From Methylotenera_A sp031373695 (lineage in GTDB: Bacteria > Pseudomonadota > Gammaproteobacteria > Burkholderiales > Methylophilaceae): a DNA stretch of 9,033 nucleotides. The notes beneath the pieces are model-generated. The model saw only the letters and a list, made by a program, of their open reading frames with translations. It had not been told where the DNA came from and made no database searches. Positions 1 through 7,066 of this stretch are shown here, in pieces. The translations under genes and the position numbers were made by a program. The first letter of the stretch is position 1. Each line of letters opens with the position of its first letter. Location: assembly GCA_031373695.1 (NCBI GenBank), contig JANMNC010000053.1:1-9033 (forward strand), written 5' to 3'.

Positions 1-1
1 T

Positions 2-151
2 GCCAGCATAAAAGAAAGTAGTGGCTACGAGTCGCTAGATAAGCAAGCCTTAGAAATGTTGCGCAAAGCATCACCTTTCCCCACTCCGCCCGATGCACTT
101 AAAGGCCGCAGTTTTAATATTACTGTGCCAATCAGCTTTAAGCTTGAGTAA
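2..151 (+). CDS. TonB-family energy transducer, C-terminal fragment
   Basis: The frame is open from the window edge to a TAA at 149-151 and gives the last 49 residues of a protein. The stretch carrying SSGYESLDKQALEML, then a PFPTPP turn, then a closing strand FNITVPISFKLE, is the typical TonB C-terminal fold: a helix with a conserved Gly-x-x-x-Leu-Asp pattern followed by the last beta strand. TonB proteins link the inner-membrane ExbB-ExbD motor to outer-membrane receptors and so power uptake of metal chelates, cobalamin and similar cargo. The N-terminal anchor and proline-rich spacer lie outside the window, so I cannot tell a true TonB from a TonB-domain relative. The histidine kinase gene starts 30 bases downstream in the same direction, which suggests one transcript. 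Confidence 0.8.
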   Translation, partial: ASIKESSGYESLDKQALEMLRKASPFPTPPDALKGRSFNITVPISFKLE

Positions 152-181
152 AGATTGTTGGCAATAAGACTTTAACTTGCT

Positions 182-1654
182 ATGCCTTTGCCTTTCACTC
201 GCAAACCAGTTACTCATAAAGCCAGATCACTACGTGATTTGCTGCTAACACACGAGCTTATTTTTATTGCGCTAATTGTATTGGCAGTCACCAGTGGTGG
301 ATATGGTATTTATTTGTGGGATAAAGCGGCTAAAGAATCACAACGCATAAACCTACTAATGCAAGAGATTCAACAAACACGTGGCGATTTATACCGCCAA
401 ATGAAAGAGTTGTTTGATACTTTTTTTTTAGAAGATAATGATGCTAAGAACGAATATAACGCTTACACACAATCTATATTAAGCCATTTTAGCCAATTAA
501 ATAAATTAACGGTTGGAGCTGAAGAGCAGCAGGCCATTTTAAACCTTGAAAATAATTATAAAGCGCTTGTGAATGAGGCTCCCGCCTTGTTTTATCGTTA
601 TCAAGCCGCTCCATCAGACACCTCGCGCAAAACGCTTTACCAAGATATGGAAACGGGTATTTTTAGCCGTTATGAGGCCGTTTCAAAACGCGCGGAAGAC
701 TTGCTGGCACTCAAACAAAATGAGCTTAAAATCCGCTTATTTGATGCCAAGAGCTTTTCAATCGCGATTCTGATGATTCCTATATTGCTGGCTGGTTTGC
801 TGTTACTAATATCTAGGCTATTTTTAAAGCGCGCTATTATTAACCCAATTAACGCGGTTATGCAGGCCACTAGTGAAATTAGCGCAGGTAATTTGCAACA
901 TAAAGTGCCCGAAACAGGCGCGGCTGAGTTAGTCACCTTATCGCAAGAAATCAACAAAATGGCAGATGAGCTGCAAACCAGTAGAGACGCGCTTGTACGC
1001 ACCGAAAAACAAGCAGCAATGGGCTTACTGGTGCCTATGCTGGCACACAATATTCGCAACCCACTGGCTAGTATTCGCGCTACCGCACAGGTAATAGATA
1101 TACAGCCCAATGACATCGATACGCGCGAATCTGTTAGCGGCATTATTAATACTGTAGATAGGCTAGAGCGTTGGACTAGCTCACTTTTGGCCTATTTGCA
1201 TCCTATTAAACCACAATTAAAACCAATACAATTTGGCCATATTGTGGCAGGTGCGTTGTTGCCGTTAACGCAAAAAATTAAAGATAAGCACATTAATATT
1301 GTTAATCATATTAACGCAACTCAAACCAGCATAAACACGGATGAACACTTGATCGAGCAAGTCATTTATAACTTAATATTAAATGCCATAGACGCTTCGC
1401 CAAAAGGCAGCACTATCAGTATAAGCGCACAACTGACTCAAGTTGATTTTAGCTGCTGCATTACAGATGAAGGCACGGGCATGCCATTTATACCAGACCC
1501 CAAAATATTAAGCCCTGGGCCATCTACTAAGCGTTTTGGCACAGGTTTGGGCATACCATTTGCATTTAAAGTTTGCGAAGTATTAGGCGGCAATATTACG
1601 TTTGAAGCTGCCAAACCTAAAGGCACACGCATTACATTTAGTTTGCCTCAGTAA
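182..1654 (+). CDS. HAMP-domain sensor histidine kinase
   Basis: This 490-residue protein has the layout of a membrane sensor kinase. A first membrane helix lies at about 26-46, a mostly helical periplasmic domain of about 145 residues follows, and a second membrane helix is at about 192-214. A HAMP linker occupies about 215-268. The phosphoacceptor box AHNIRNPLASIR holds His289. The ATP-binding domain shows the N box around Asn401 (LILNAID), the G1 box DEGTG at 429-433 and the G2 box GTGLG at 453-457, so all catalytic elements are present. No recognisable ligand domain could be named in the periplasmic part. There is no receiver or output domain and no response regulator downstream; the partner could lie elsewhere. 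The ATG at 182 lacks a strong ribosome site but is needed to keep the first membrane helix. Its signal and target are unknown. Confidence 0.88.
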   Translation: MPLPFTRKPVTHKARSLRDLLLTHELIFIALIVLAVTSGGYGIYLWDKAAKESQRINLLMQEIQQTRGDLYRQMKELFDTFFLEDNDAKNEYNAYTQSILSHFSQLNKLTVGAEEQQAILNLENNYKALVNEAPALFYRYQAAPSDTSRKTLYQDMETGIFSRYEAVSKRAEDLLALKQNELKIRLFDAKSFSIAILMIPILLAGLLLLISRLFLKRAIINPINAVMQATSEISAGNLQHKVPETGAAELVTLSQEINKMADELQTSRDALVRTEKQAAMGLLVPMLAHNIRNPLASIRATAQVIDIQPNDIDTRESVSGIINTVDRLERWTSSLLAYLHPIKPQLKPIQFGHIVAGALLPLTQKIKDKHINIVNHINATQTSINTDEHLIEQVIYNLILNAIDASPKGSTISISAQLTQVDFSCCITDEGTGMPFIPDPKILSPGPSTKRFGTGLGIPFAFKVCEVLGGNITFEAAKPKGTRITFSLPQ

Positions 1655-1771
1655 TCATCAGCAATTAAGTTTCACCCTGTCCAACCAAAGCGTTTGGCGC
1701 TTGTCATAAATATTACTTAAATTTAAGCTTGCCTAAAGTGCAAATTTTTACAACAATAGGAACGTATTCAT
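1655..1771 (+). promoter_or_regulatory. Gap between kinase and bcp, with possible bcp promoter
   Basis: This 117-base gap holds overlapping small inverted repeats: AAGCG at 1688-1692 pairs with CGCTT at 1698-1702, and CCAAA pairs with TTTGG in the same stretch. There is no T run, so it is a poor terminator. TTGTCA at 1701-1706 followed 17 bases later by TAAGCT is a weak sigma70-like pair that could drive bcp. AGGA at 1758-1761 sits about 10 bases before the bcp ATG and is a usable ribosome site. The ribosome site is the best supported element; the promoter is only a guess from matches to consensus. Confidence 0.3.
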
Positions 1772-2239
1772 ATGACAACCATTATGCTCAATAACAAAGT
1801 TAACGATTTCAGCCTGCCGGCAACTAGTGACACAATTTTTCAGTTAACTAATTATTTAGGCAAAACGCTGGTCATTTACTTTTACCCTAAAGACTCCACC
1901 CCTGGTTGCACCACGCAAGGCATGCAGTTTCGCGATAACTATGCTGAATTTCAAGCAAATAATTGCGAAATTGTTGGTGTTTCGCGCGATAGTTTAAAAT
2001 CTCACGAAAACTTCAAAGCTAAATTCAGCTTTCCATTTGAGCTGCTGGCCGATACTGAAGAGTTAGCTTGCGGGTTATTTAATGTGATGAAGATGAAAAA
2101 CATGTATGGCAAGCAAGTGCGTGGTGTTGAACGCAGTACTTTTGTAATTGATAAAAATAGTGTGTTAGTGCGCGAGTGGCGTGGCGTTAAAGTAGATGGG
2201 CATGTGCAGGAAGTGCTGCAATTTATTAAAACTTTATAA
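1772..2239 (+). CDS. bcp: Thioredoxin-dependent peroxiredoxin, BCP/PrxQ family
   Basis: This 155-residue protein has the length and fold signature of the bacterioferritin-comigratory peroxiredoxins, which reduce hydrogen peroxide and organic hydroperoxides in the cytoplasm. The active-site motif YPKDSTPGCTTQ gives the Pro39-Thr43-Cys46 triad, with Cys46 as the peroxidatic cysteine, and the conserved Arg is at 121 in ERSTFVID. In E. coli Bcp a resolving cysteine sits five residues after the peroxidatic one; here that position is Met51. The other known resolving site, in the next helix region (SHENFKAK), holds Lys82. Remaining cysteines are Cys65 and Cys100. It may therefore work as a one-cysteine enzyme or use an unusual resolving partner. 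No signal peptide is seen. The phoH-like gene follows after 25 bases. Confidence 0.93.
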   Translation: MTTIMLNNKVNDFSLPATSDTIFQLTNYLGKTLVIYFYPKDSTPGCTTQGMQFRDNYAEFQANNCEIVGVSRDSLKSHENFKAKFSFPFELLADTEELACGLFNVMKMKNMYGKQVRGVERSTFVIDKNSVLVREWRGVKVDGHVQEVLQFIKTL

Positions 2240-2264
2240 GTGAGACTATTTAATTTTAAATATT

Positions 2265-3662
2265 ATGGCTAAAAAACAATCTACCACAACTAAATTTTTT
2301 GTACTCGATACCAATGTGCTAATGCACGATCCTTCAAGCTTATTTAGGTTTGAAGAACACGACATTTACCTGCCAATGGTGACATTAGAAGAGCTCGATA
2401 ACAACAAAAAAGGGTTGACTGAGGTTGCGCGAAACGCACGCCAAGCCAGTAGAAGTTTAGAGGAAATAGTCGGTACAGATCTCACTAACTTAGAGCTGGG
2501 TTGCCCATTAGCCATTAATGGCAACAAACACTTAGCGGGCCGATTATTTTTGCAAACATCGCAGATCAATATCGAGCTGCCTGGTTTAGCGGGCAGTAAA
2601 GCCGATAACCAAATTATAAGCGTAGTGCTAGGCTTGCAAAAACAGCACCCAGATCGCCAAGTAATTTTAGTAAGCAAAGACATTAATATACGCATTAAAG
2701 CGCGTGCCATGGGTGTAATGGCGCAAGATTACTTTAATGACAAAGTGTTAGAAGATACTGATTTACTGTACAGCGGCATGAAAGAATTGCCACAAGACTT
2801 TTGGGATAAACACAGCAAAGCGATGGAATCTTGGCAAGAAGCTGGCCACATGTTTTACCGCATTACTGGGCCTCTAGTTAAAACGTTTTTAATCAACGAA
2901 TTTGTATTCTACGAATTTGATAAGCCTTTTCATGCCATTGTGCGTAAGCTAGAAAACAACCATGCGGTACTAGAAGTGGTGCATGACCACATGAACCCAA
3001 AACACAGCGTATGGGGTATAACTGCACGCAACCGTGAGCAAAACTACGCCCTTAACTTATTAATGAACCCCGACATTGATTTTGTGACATTGTTAGGCCA
3101 AGCGGGTACAGGTAAAACATTACTCACATTGGCGGCAGCACTTACACAAACTTTAGATAAAAAAATATACTCCGAAATTATTATGACCCGTGTGACTGTG
3201 CCCGTGGGTGAAGATATTGGCTTTTTACCAGGTACCGAAGAAGAAAAAATGGCGCCATGGATGGGTGCATTAGAAGATAATTTGGACGTGCTAAATAAAA
3301 CCGATGAAGATGCAGGTGAATGGGGACGTGCTGCTACGCAAGATTTAATTCGCACACGTATCAAAGTTAAATCACTCAACTTTATGCGTGGACGTACTTT
3401 TTTGCATAAATTTCTAATCATCGATGAAGCTCAAAATTTAACCCCTAAACAAATGAAAACCCTTATAACCCGTGCTGGGCCTGGCACTAAAGTGGTATGT
3501 TTAGGTAATATTGCACAAATTGACACACCTTATTTAACTGAAGGTAGCTCTGGCTTAACCTATGTGGTCGATAGATTTAAAGGTTGGGAACATAATGGTC
3601 ACATTACTTTAGTGCGTGGTGAGCGCTCACGATTAGCAGATTTTGCGGCTGAAGCGCTGTAA
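2265..3662 (+). CDS. PIN-PhoH family RNA-processing ATPase
   Basis: This 465-residue protein joins an N-terminal PIN nuclease domain (about 10-155) to a PhoH ATPase domain (about 250-465). PIN acidic residues are visible at Asp15 (FVLDTNVLMHDP), Glu42/Glu43 (LEELDNN), Asp114 and Asp139 (VSKDINIR), so the metal site looks complete. The ATPase has a Walker A GQAGTGKT at 278-285 and a Walker B FLIIDEAQ with Asp387-Glu388, and the family's closing RGERSRLADFAAEAL. Proteins of this build (PhoH2, YlaK-like) are known or proposed to be ATP-dependent RNA helicase-nucleases in RNA turnover; the precise substrate is unsettled. It is cytoplasmic. It lies 25 bases after bcp, a pairing I recall from other betaproteobacteria, so co-transcription is likely. 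The ribosome site before ATG is weak. It is longer than the E. coli PhoL/YbeZ type, which lacks PIN. Confidence 0.92.
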   Translation: MAKKQSTTTKFFVLDTNVLMHDPSSLFRFEEHDIYLPMVTLEELDNNKKGLTEVARNARQASRSLEEIVGTDLTNLELGCPLAINGNKHLAGRLFLQTSQINIELPGLAGSKADNQIISVVLGLQKQHPDRQVILVSKDINIRIKARAMGVMAQDYFNDKVLEDTDLLYSGMKELPQDFWDKHSKAMESWQEAGHMFYRITGPLVKTFLINEFVFYEFDKPFHAIVRKLENNHAVLEVVHDHMNPKHSVWGITARNREQNYALNLLMNPDIDFVTLLGQAGTGKTLLTLAAALTQTLDKKIYSEIIMTRVTVPVGEDIGFLPGTEEEKMAPWMGALEDNLDVLNKTDEDAGEWGRAATQDLIRTRIKVKSLNFMRGRTFLHKFLIIDEAQNLTPKQMKTLITRAGPGTKVVCLGNIAQIDTPYLTEGSSGLTYVVDRFKGWEHNGHITLVRGERSRLADFAAEAL

Positions 3663-3666
3663 CCTA

Positions 3667-3704
3667 ACGGCTTAAACTTAGCCACTTAAACTATTTAAAG
3701 CCGT
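3667..3704 (+). terminator. Hairpin between phoH-like gene and lplT, no T run
   Basis: ACGGCTT at 3667-3673 pairs perfectly with AAGCCGT at 3698-3704; three further A-T pairs can form past one bulged A, leaving a loop of about 17 bases. No T tract follows, so it is at best a partial or factor-assisted terminator, or an mRNA-processing or stabilising stem, between two genes 59 bases apart. Confidence 0.35.
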
Positions 3705-3721
3705 CAACATAACAATAAGTA

Positions 3722-4891
3722 ATGACTAAAGGATTTTATACCCTATTAATTGCACAGTTTTTATCAGCGCTAGCTGATAACGCTTTGTTGTTTGCTGCCA
3801 TTGCTCTATTACAACAAATGCAAGCACCTGAATGGCATGAGCCATTACTTTTGCAGTTTTTTGTCATTTCTTATATCGTACTCGCGCCATTTGTTGGCTC
3901 ATTTGCCGATGCACTACCCAAAGGTCGCGTGATGTTTCTTGCCAATGGCATCAAATTTATAGGTAGCCTCGCCATGATATTGGGTATGCCGCCACTTTAT
4001 GCCTATGGCATTGTAGGTATTGGCGCAGCTGCATATTCACCAGCTAAATATGGCATTTTGACTGAATTACTTCCTTCGGATAAATTAGTTAGTGCCAACG
4101 GATGGATGGAGGGCTCAACTGTTATTGCCATCATTTTGGGCGCCATCATCGGCGGTAAAATGGCTAGCATCAACCCACAAAACGCTATGATAGCTATTGC
4201 CTTTATGTATCTAATCGCAGCAGCATTCAATATGTTTATCCCTAAACTGCCTATAGATCATGCCATTGCTAAAAAAGACCCTTTATATATTCTTAGCGAT
4301 TTTTATCGGTCTTTTGTAGCGCTATGGCGCGATCCGCAAGGGCAAGTTTCACTTTCTGTAACCACCTTATTTTGGGGTGCAGGCGCAACTTTACGGCTGG
4401 TGGTAATTGCTTGGGCAGGCATTGTTTTAGGGTTTGGCTTAGACCATGCAACTCAACTAACCGCAACAGTTGCCTTAGGCGTAGCGTTGGGATCGGTTAT
4501 CGCGGCGCGTTATATAACGCTTGAAAACTCGGTAAAAGTATTACCTGCTGGCATTTTAATGGGCATTTTAGTAATTGCCATGGCAGTAGTAACTGAATGG
4601 CATATAGCCGCTTTACTGTTGTTTGTTATTGGCATATTAAGCGGTATTTTTGTAGTTCCCCTAAACGCCCTGTTGCAACATCGTGGCCATATACTCATTG
4701 GTGCTGGCCATTCAATTGCAGTGCAAAATTTTAATGAAAACTTAGGTATCTTGCTGTTGAGCGGCGCCTATACTTTAATGGTAAAAGCCAACTTACACAT
4801 TAACCACATTGTTGTCATTTTTGGTTTGTTTGTAATTATTTCGATGAGCTTAATTAACCGACTGTATCGCCGCCAAATTCAAGCATCATAA
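3722..4891 (+). CDS. lplT: Lysophospholipid transporter LplT (MFS)
   Basis: This 389-residue polytopic protein of the major facilitator superfamily closely follows the E. coli LplT pattern (397 residues). Shared blocks include AQFLSALADNALLFA at 11-25, the motif A-like FADALPKGRVM with Asp63, PAKYGIL at 107-113, LFWGAGATLR at 216-225, VVPLNALLQHRG at 311-322 and GAGHSIAVQNFNEN at 327-340. LplT flips lysophospholipids, chiefly lysophosphatidylethanolamine, from the outer to the inner leaflet of the inner membrane, where the acyltransferase Aas re-acylates them. In enterobacteria lplT is followed by aas; here the next element is a terminator, so any acyltransferase partner must be encoded elsewhere. 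About twelve hydrophobic segments can be read. The family call is firm; substrate is inferred from the family. Confidence 0.92.
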   Translation: MTKGFYTLLIAQFLSALADNALLFAAIALLQQMQAPEWHEPLLLQFFVISYIVLAPFVGSFADALPKGRVMFLANGIKFIGSLAMILGMPPLYAYGIVGIGAAAYSPAKYGILTELLPSDKLVSANGWMEGSTVIAIILGAIIGGKMASINPQNAMIAIAFMYLIAAAFNMFIPKLPIDHAIAKKDPLYILSDFYRSFVALWRDPQGQVSLSVTTLFWGAGATLRLVVIAWAGIVLGFGLDHATQLTATVALGVALGSVIAARYITLENSVKVLPAGILMGILVIAMAVVTEWHIAALLLFVIGILSGIFVVPLNALLQHRGHILIGAGHSIAVQNFNENLGILLLSGAYTLMVKANLHINHIVVIFGLFVIISMSLINRLYRRQIQAS

Positions 4892-4929
4892 GTAATGTAA
4901 GTGATGCAGGTACGGTAATAAACGCCAAT

Positions 4930-4960
4930 AAAAAAGCCTCAATTAAAATTGAGGCTTTTT
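4930..4960. terminator. Bidirectional rho-independent terminator, lplT / ndh
   Basis: A perfect 14-base inverted repeat (arms 4931-4944 and 4947-4960) has a GCCTC/GAGGC core flanked by A5 on one side and T5 on the other, so it has a U tract on either strand. It sits between the convergent stops of lplT (4891) and ndh (4976) and should end both transcripts. Confidence 0.92.
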
Positions 4961-4975
4961 ATATGAGCAATTTAA

Positions 4976-6304
4976 CTAATGTAATTTCACTTGTGCTTCT
5001 GTTCTACGTGTTATCAATCTAGCCAAAGTTTGCAGTACCACCTCAAAAACGCCATGTAGCGTCATTAAATGCATTTTATATAACGACTGATACATTAGGC
5101 GTGCAAACAAGCCCTCAATGTACATGCTGCCACCAGAAAGTGCGCCCATTAGGCTGCCCACAGTTGAATAGCGGCCTAAATTTACCAATGAACCGTAATC
5201 TCGATATTGATAATCAGTAAAGTTGGTTTTATTCGCAACACGTTTTTTCATGGTTTTGCACAATAGCGATGCTTGCTGATGGGCGGCTTGGGCGCGTGGT
5301 GGCACATTACCATCATGCCCTACCCATGGACACGCAGCACAATCACCAAATGCAAAAATATTGTCATCTAATGTTGTCTGTAAAGTCTGTTTAACCGCTA
5401 GTTGGTTAATACGATTTGTCTCAAGCCCATCTAGCTGTTTCAAAAAATCTGGCGCTTTAATACCTGCGGCCCATACCACCAGTTCTGATGGAATGAAGCG
5501 GCCACTATGCGTATAAACGCCTTTCTCGCTCACCTCTGTTACACGCTCACCCGCGTACACATTCACATTTAATTTTCTAAGCTCCAAGTCTACAGATAAC
5601 GATAGTTTTTCTGGCAGCGCAGGTAGTACACGTTCACTCGCTTCAATAATCGATATTTTAATATCGCGATCAGCATCAATTTTATCTAGGCCATAAGCTG
5701 CTAATTCGCGCGTTGTATTGTGCAGTTCTGCAGCTAGCTCTACGCCTGTAGCACCCGCACCTACTATTACAACCTCAAGCTGACCTGTTCGTATAGGCTC
5801 TACCTGTGTATGTGCGCGCAATAACGCATTGTGTAATCGACGATGAAATTTTTCTGCTTGGCTTTGTGTGTCTAATGCAATTGAAAACTCGCGTACGCCT
5901 TTAATACCAAAGTCATTGGTAGTACTACCAATCGCTATCACTAAAGTATCGTACTTAAAAGTGCGGCGTGCTATAACCTCAACACCATCTTCATCATAAT
6001 GTGGCGCAACATAAACTTCTTTTTTGTCGCGATTAATACCATCCATACGGCCCAGACGAGAGCGAAAGTGATGCCAGTGTGCTTGCGCTAAATATTCCAA
6101 TTCGTGTTTATCAGGATTCATACTGCCCGCTGCGATTTCATGCAGTAATGGCTTCCAAACATGAGTTTTAGTGCTATCTATTAGGGTGATCATGGCTTTT
6201 TTCTTTTTGCCTAAGCTATCGCCTAGTCGAGTAGCTAGCTCTAGCCCACCTGCGCCACCACCCACAATCACAATATGATGCAAATTATCTTTTGTTGTTT
6301 CCAA
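4976..6304 (-). CDS. ndh: Type II NADH:quinone oxidoreductase
   Basis: This 442-residue protein has the two-Rossmann-fold plan of NDH-2, the non-proton-pumping enzyme that passes electrons from NADH through FAD to quinone at the inner face of the membrane. The FAD motif IVIVGGGAGG is at 11-20, the NADH motif VVIVGAGATG at 178-187 with Glu189 after it, the second flavin motif IFAFGD ends at Asp321, and the quinone-site motif AQAAHQ is at 338-343. The last 60 residues are hydrophobic and basic, as expected for membrane attachment. The start is TTG at 6304: an in-frame stop lies shortly upstream with no ATG between, and the next internal Met (38) would remove the FAD motif. AGGG about 8 bases before TTG can serve as ribosome site. 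A strong terminator separates it from the cytochrome genes, so it probably has its own promoter. Confidence 0.92.
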   Translation of the reverse strand: METTKDNLHHIVIVGGGAGGLELATRLGDSLGKKKKAMITLIDSTKTHVWKPLLHEIAAGSMNPDKHELEYLAQAHWHHFRSRLGRMDGINRDKKEVYVAPHYDEDGVEVIARRTFKYDTLVIAIGSTTNDFGIKGVREFSIALDTQSQAEKFHRRLHNALLRAHTQVEPIRTGQLEVVIVGAGATGVELAAELHNTTRELAAYGLDKIDADRDIKISIIEASERVLPALPEKLSLSVDLELRKLNVNVYAGERVTEVSEKGVYTHSGRFIPSELVVWAAGIKAPDFLKQLDGLETNRINQLAVKQTLQTTLDDNIFAFGDCAACPWVGHDGNVPPRAQAAHQQASLLCKTMKKRVANKTNFTDYQYRDYGSLVNLGRYSTVGSLMGALSGGSMYIEGLFARLMYQSLYKMHLMTLHGVFEVVLQTLARLITRRTEAQVKLH

Positions 6305-6338
6305 GCTCTTAACCCTATTCTTTATACTTTAGTCACGC

Positions 6339-6351
6339 GCCTATACTAGGC
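6339..6351. promoter_or_regulatory. Small palindrome upstream of ndh
   Basis: GCCTA at 6339-6343 and TAGGC at 6347-6351 form a 13-base dyad centred about 41 bases before the ndh TTG. A TATAAA-like element (minus strand, 6321-6326) lies between it and the gene. It could be an operator, but no known site was matched and the arms are only five bases. Confidence 0.25.
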
Positions 6352-6359
6352 TTTTTACA

Positions 6360-6394
6360 AAACAAAAACGCGCTTGCTTATTGAGCAAGCGCGT
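6360..6394 (-). terminator. Rho-independent terminator after the lipoprotein cytochrome gene
   Basis: An 11-base perfect stem (6368-6378 with 6384-6394, arms ACGCGCTTGCT and AGCAAGCGCGT) with a 5-base loop is followed on the minus strand by TTTTTGTTTTGT. It lies 19 bases after the stop of the cytochrome gene at 6413 and should stop read-through into ndh. Confidence 0.9.
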
Positions 6395-6412
6395 AAATTA
6401 CACCAATTAATA

Positions 6413-6964
6413 TTACTCGTTACCAGTTACTTTGCTCATGCTGCGCACCCAAGCAATAACTTTTAAAAGTTCATCTGGTGTGATGCCATTTTTGGGGTCT
6501 GTTGGATCCATTAAACCTACACCTTTTGCACCCATACCACCGTTTGTGCCATGCCATACTGTTTCAAACATGCCCTTATTTGTAGCATCTTTAGGGTATT
6601 TGTAGTCTGGGCCAACTATGCCTGGGCCAACTTGGCCTTTAGCTTCTGGGCCATGACATTGAGCACATGAATATAATTGGTATACTTTTTTACCTTTAGC
6701 AATCGCTTCTTCGTTACCGATGTATGGGTTTTTACCAGTACCCAAAAATTCTTTAGCTGCGGGCGTATCAAACAATACCGCATCAATTATTAAAGGCTTG
6801 CTGTCTTGAGTTGTAACAAAATCTACTGCTTTGCCAGCAGATGCGCTAGTTGTACCTGACGCCGCATCACCACTAGAAGCGGGGTCTGTGCCTTCTGATT
6901 TATTACACGCAACTAATGCAGATAACATTAAAGCTAGCACTAAACTTAATTTAAATTGTTGCAT
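6413..6964 (-). CDS. Methanol-metabolism-type cytochrome c, lipoprotein paralogue
   Basis: This 183-residue monohaem cytochrome c begins with a lipoprotein signal peptide: a short basic start, a hydrophobic run and the lipobox LVAC ending at Cys20, followed by a Ser/Ala/Gly-rich linker to about residue 45. The haem motif CAQCH is at 100-104, and Met144 in NGGMGA is the likely distal ligand, with Met132 as the alternative. From about residue 48 it aligns along its whole length with the neighbouring cytochrome at 7067-7582 (shared DTPxAKEFL, NPY, LYSCxQCHGP, GQV, KGMFET, NGGM), so the two arose by duplication. It lacks both extra cysteines of that paralogue: the matching position of one is Gly77. 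Anchoring to a membrane would suit a fixed electron relay between the soluble cytochrome and an oxidase or other partner; this is inference. GGAG about 6 bases before ATG gives a good ribosome site. Confidence 0.88.
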   Translation of the reverse strand: MQQFKLSLVLALMLSALVACNKSEGTDPASSGDAASGTTSASAGKAVDFVTTQDSKPLIIDAVLFDTPAAKEFLGTGKNPYIGNEEAIAKGKKVYQLYSCAQCHGPEAKGQVGPGIVGPDYKYPKDATNKGMFETVWHGTNGGMGAKGVGLMDPTDPKNGITPDELLKVIAWVRSMSKVTGNE

Positions 6965-7004
6965 TTATATCTCCAAAACTAAAAACAATTACACGCATAA
7001 TGAA

Positions 7005-7036
7005 AAGCGGCTGCTGTAATTATACAGCAGCCGCTT
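7005..7036 (-). terminator. Strong hairpin between the two cytochrome genes
   Basis: A perfect 14-base stem (7005-7018 with 7023-7036, arm AAGCGGCTGCTGTA) with a 4-base loop lies 31 bases after the stop of the first cytochrome gene. On the minus strand it is followed by TTTTCATT, a short, imperfect U tract. It is probably a terminator, perhaps leaky, so that the lipoprotein cytochrome is made at a lower level from the same transcript; it could also protect the upstream mRNA from decay. Confidence 0.8.
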
Positions 7037-7066
7037 GATTTTGTTACTATTTTATGGATTGAAAGT

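Noticed and set aside
670..1143. 157-codon open frame on the minus strand
   Set aside because: It lies inside the histidine kinase gene, has no recognisable motif and no ribosome site; the kinase frame has full domain support.
2366..2710. 114-codon open frame on the minus strand
   Set aside because: It is antisense to the PIN domain of the PhoH-like gene, with no independent support.
3044..3421. 125-codon open frame on the minus strand
   Set aside because: It is antisense to the ATPase domain of the PhoH-like gene, including Walker A, and its translation resembles no family.
6339..6356. Palindrome followed by TTTTT on the plus strand, looking like a terminator
   Set aside because: The stem has only five pairs with a three-base loop and no plus-strand gene leads into it.
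6831..7019. 62-codon plus-strand open frame over the lipoprotein cytochrome start
   Set aside because: It is antisense to the signal peptide and ends inside the terminator hairpin; no motif is present.
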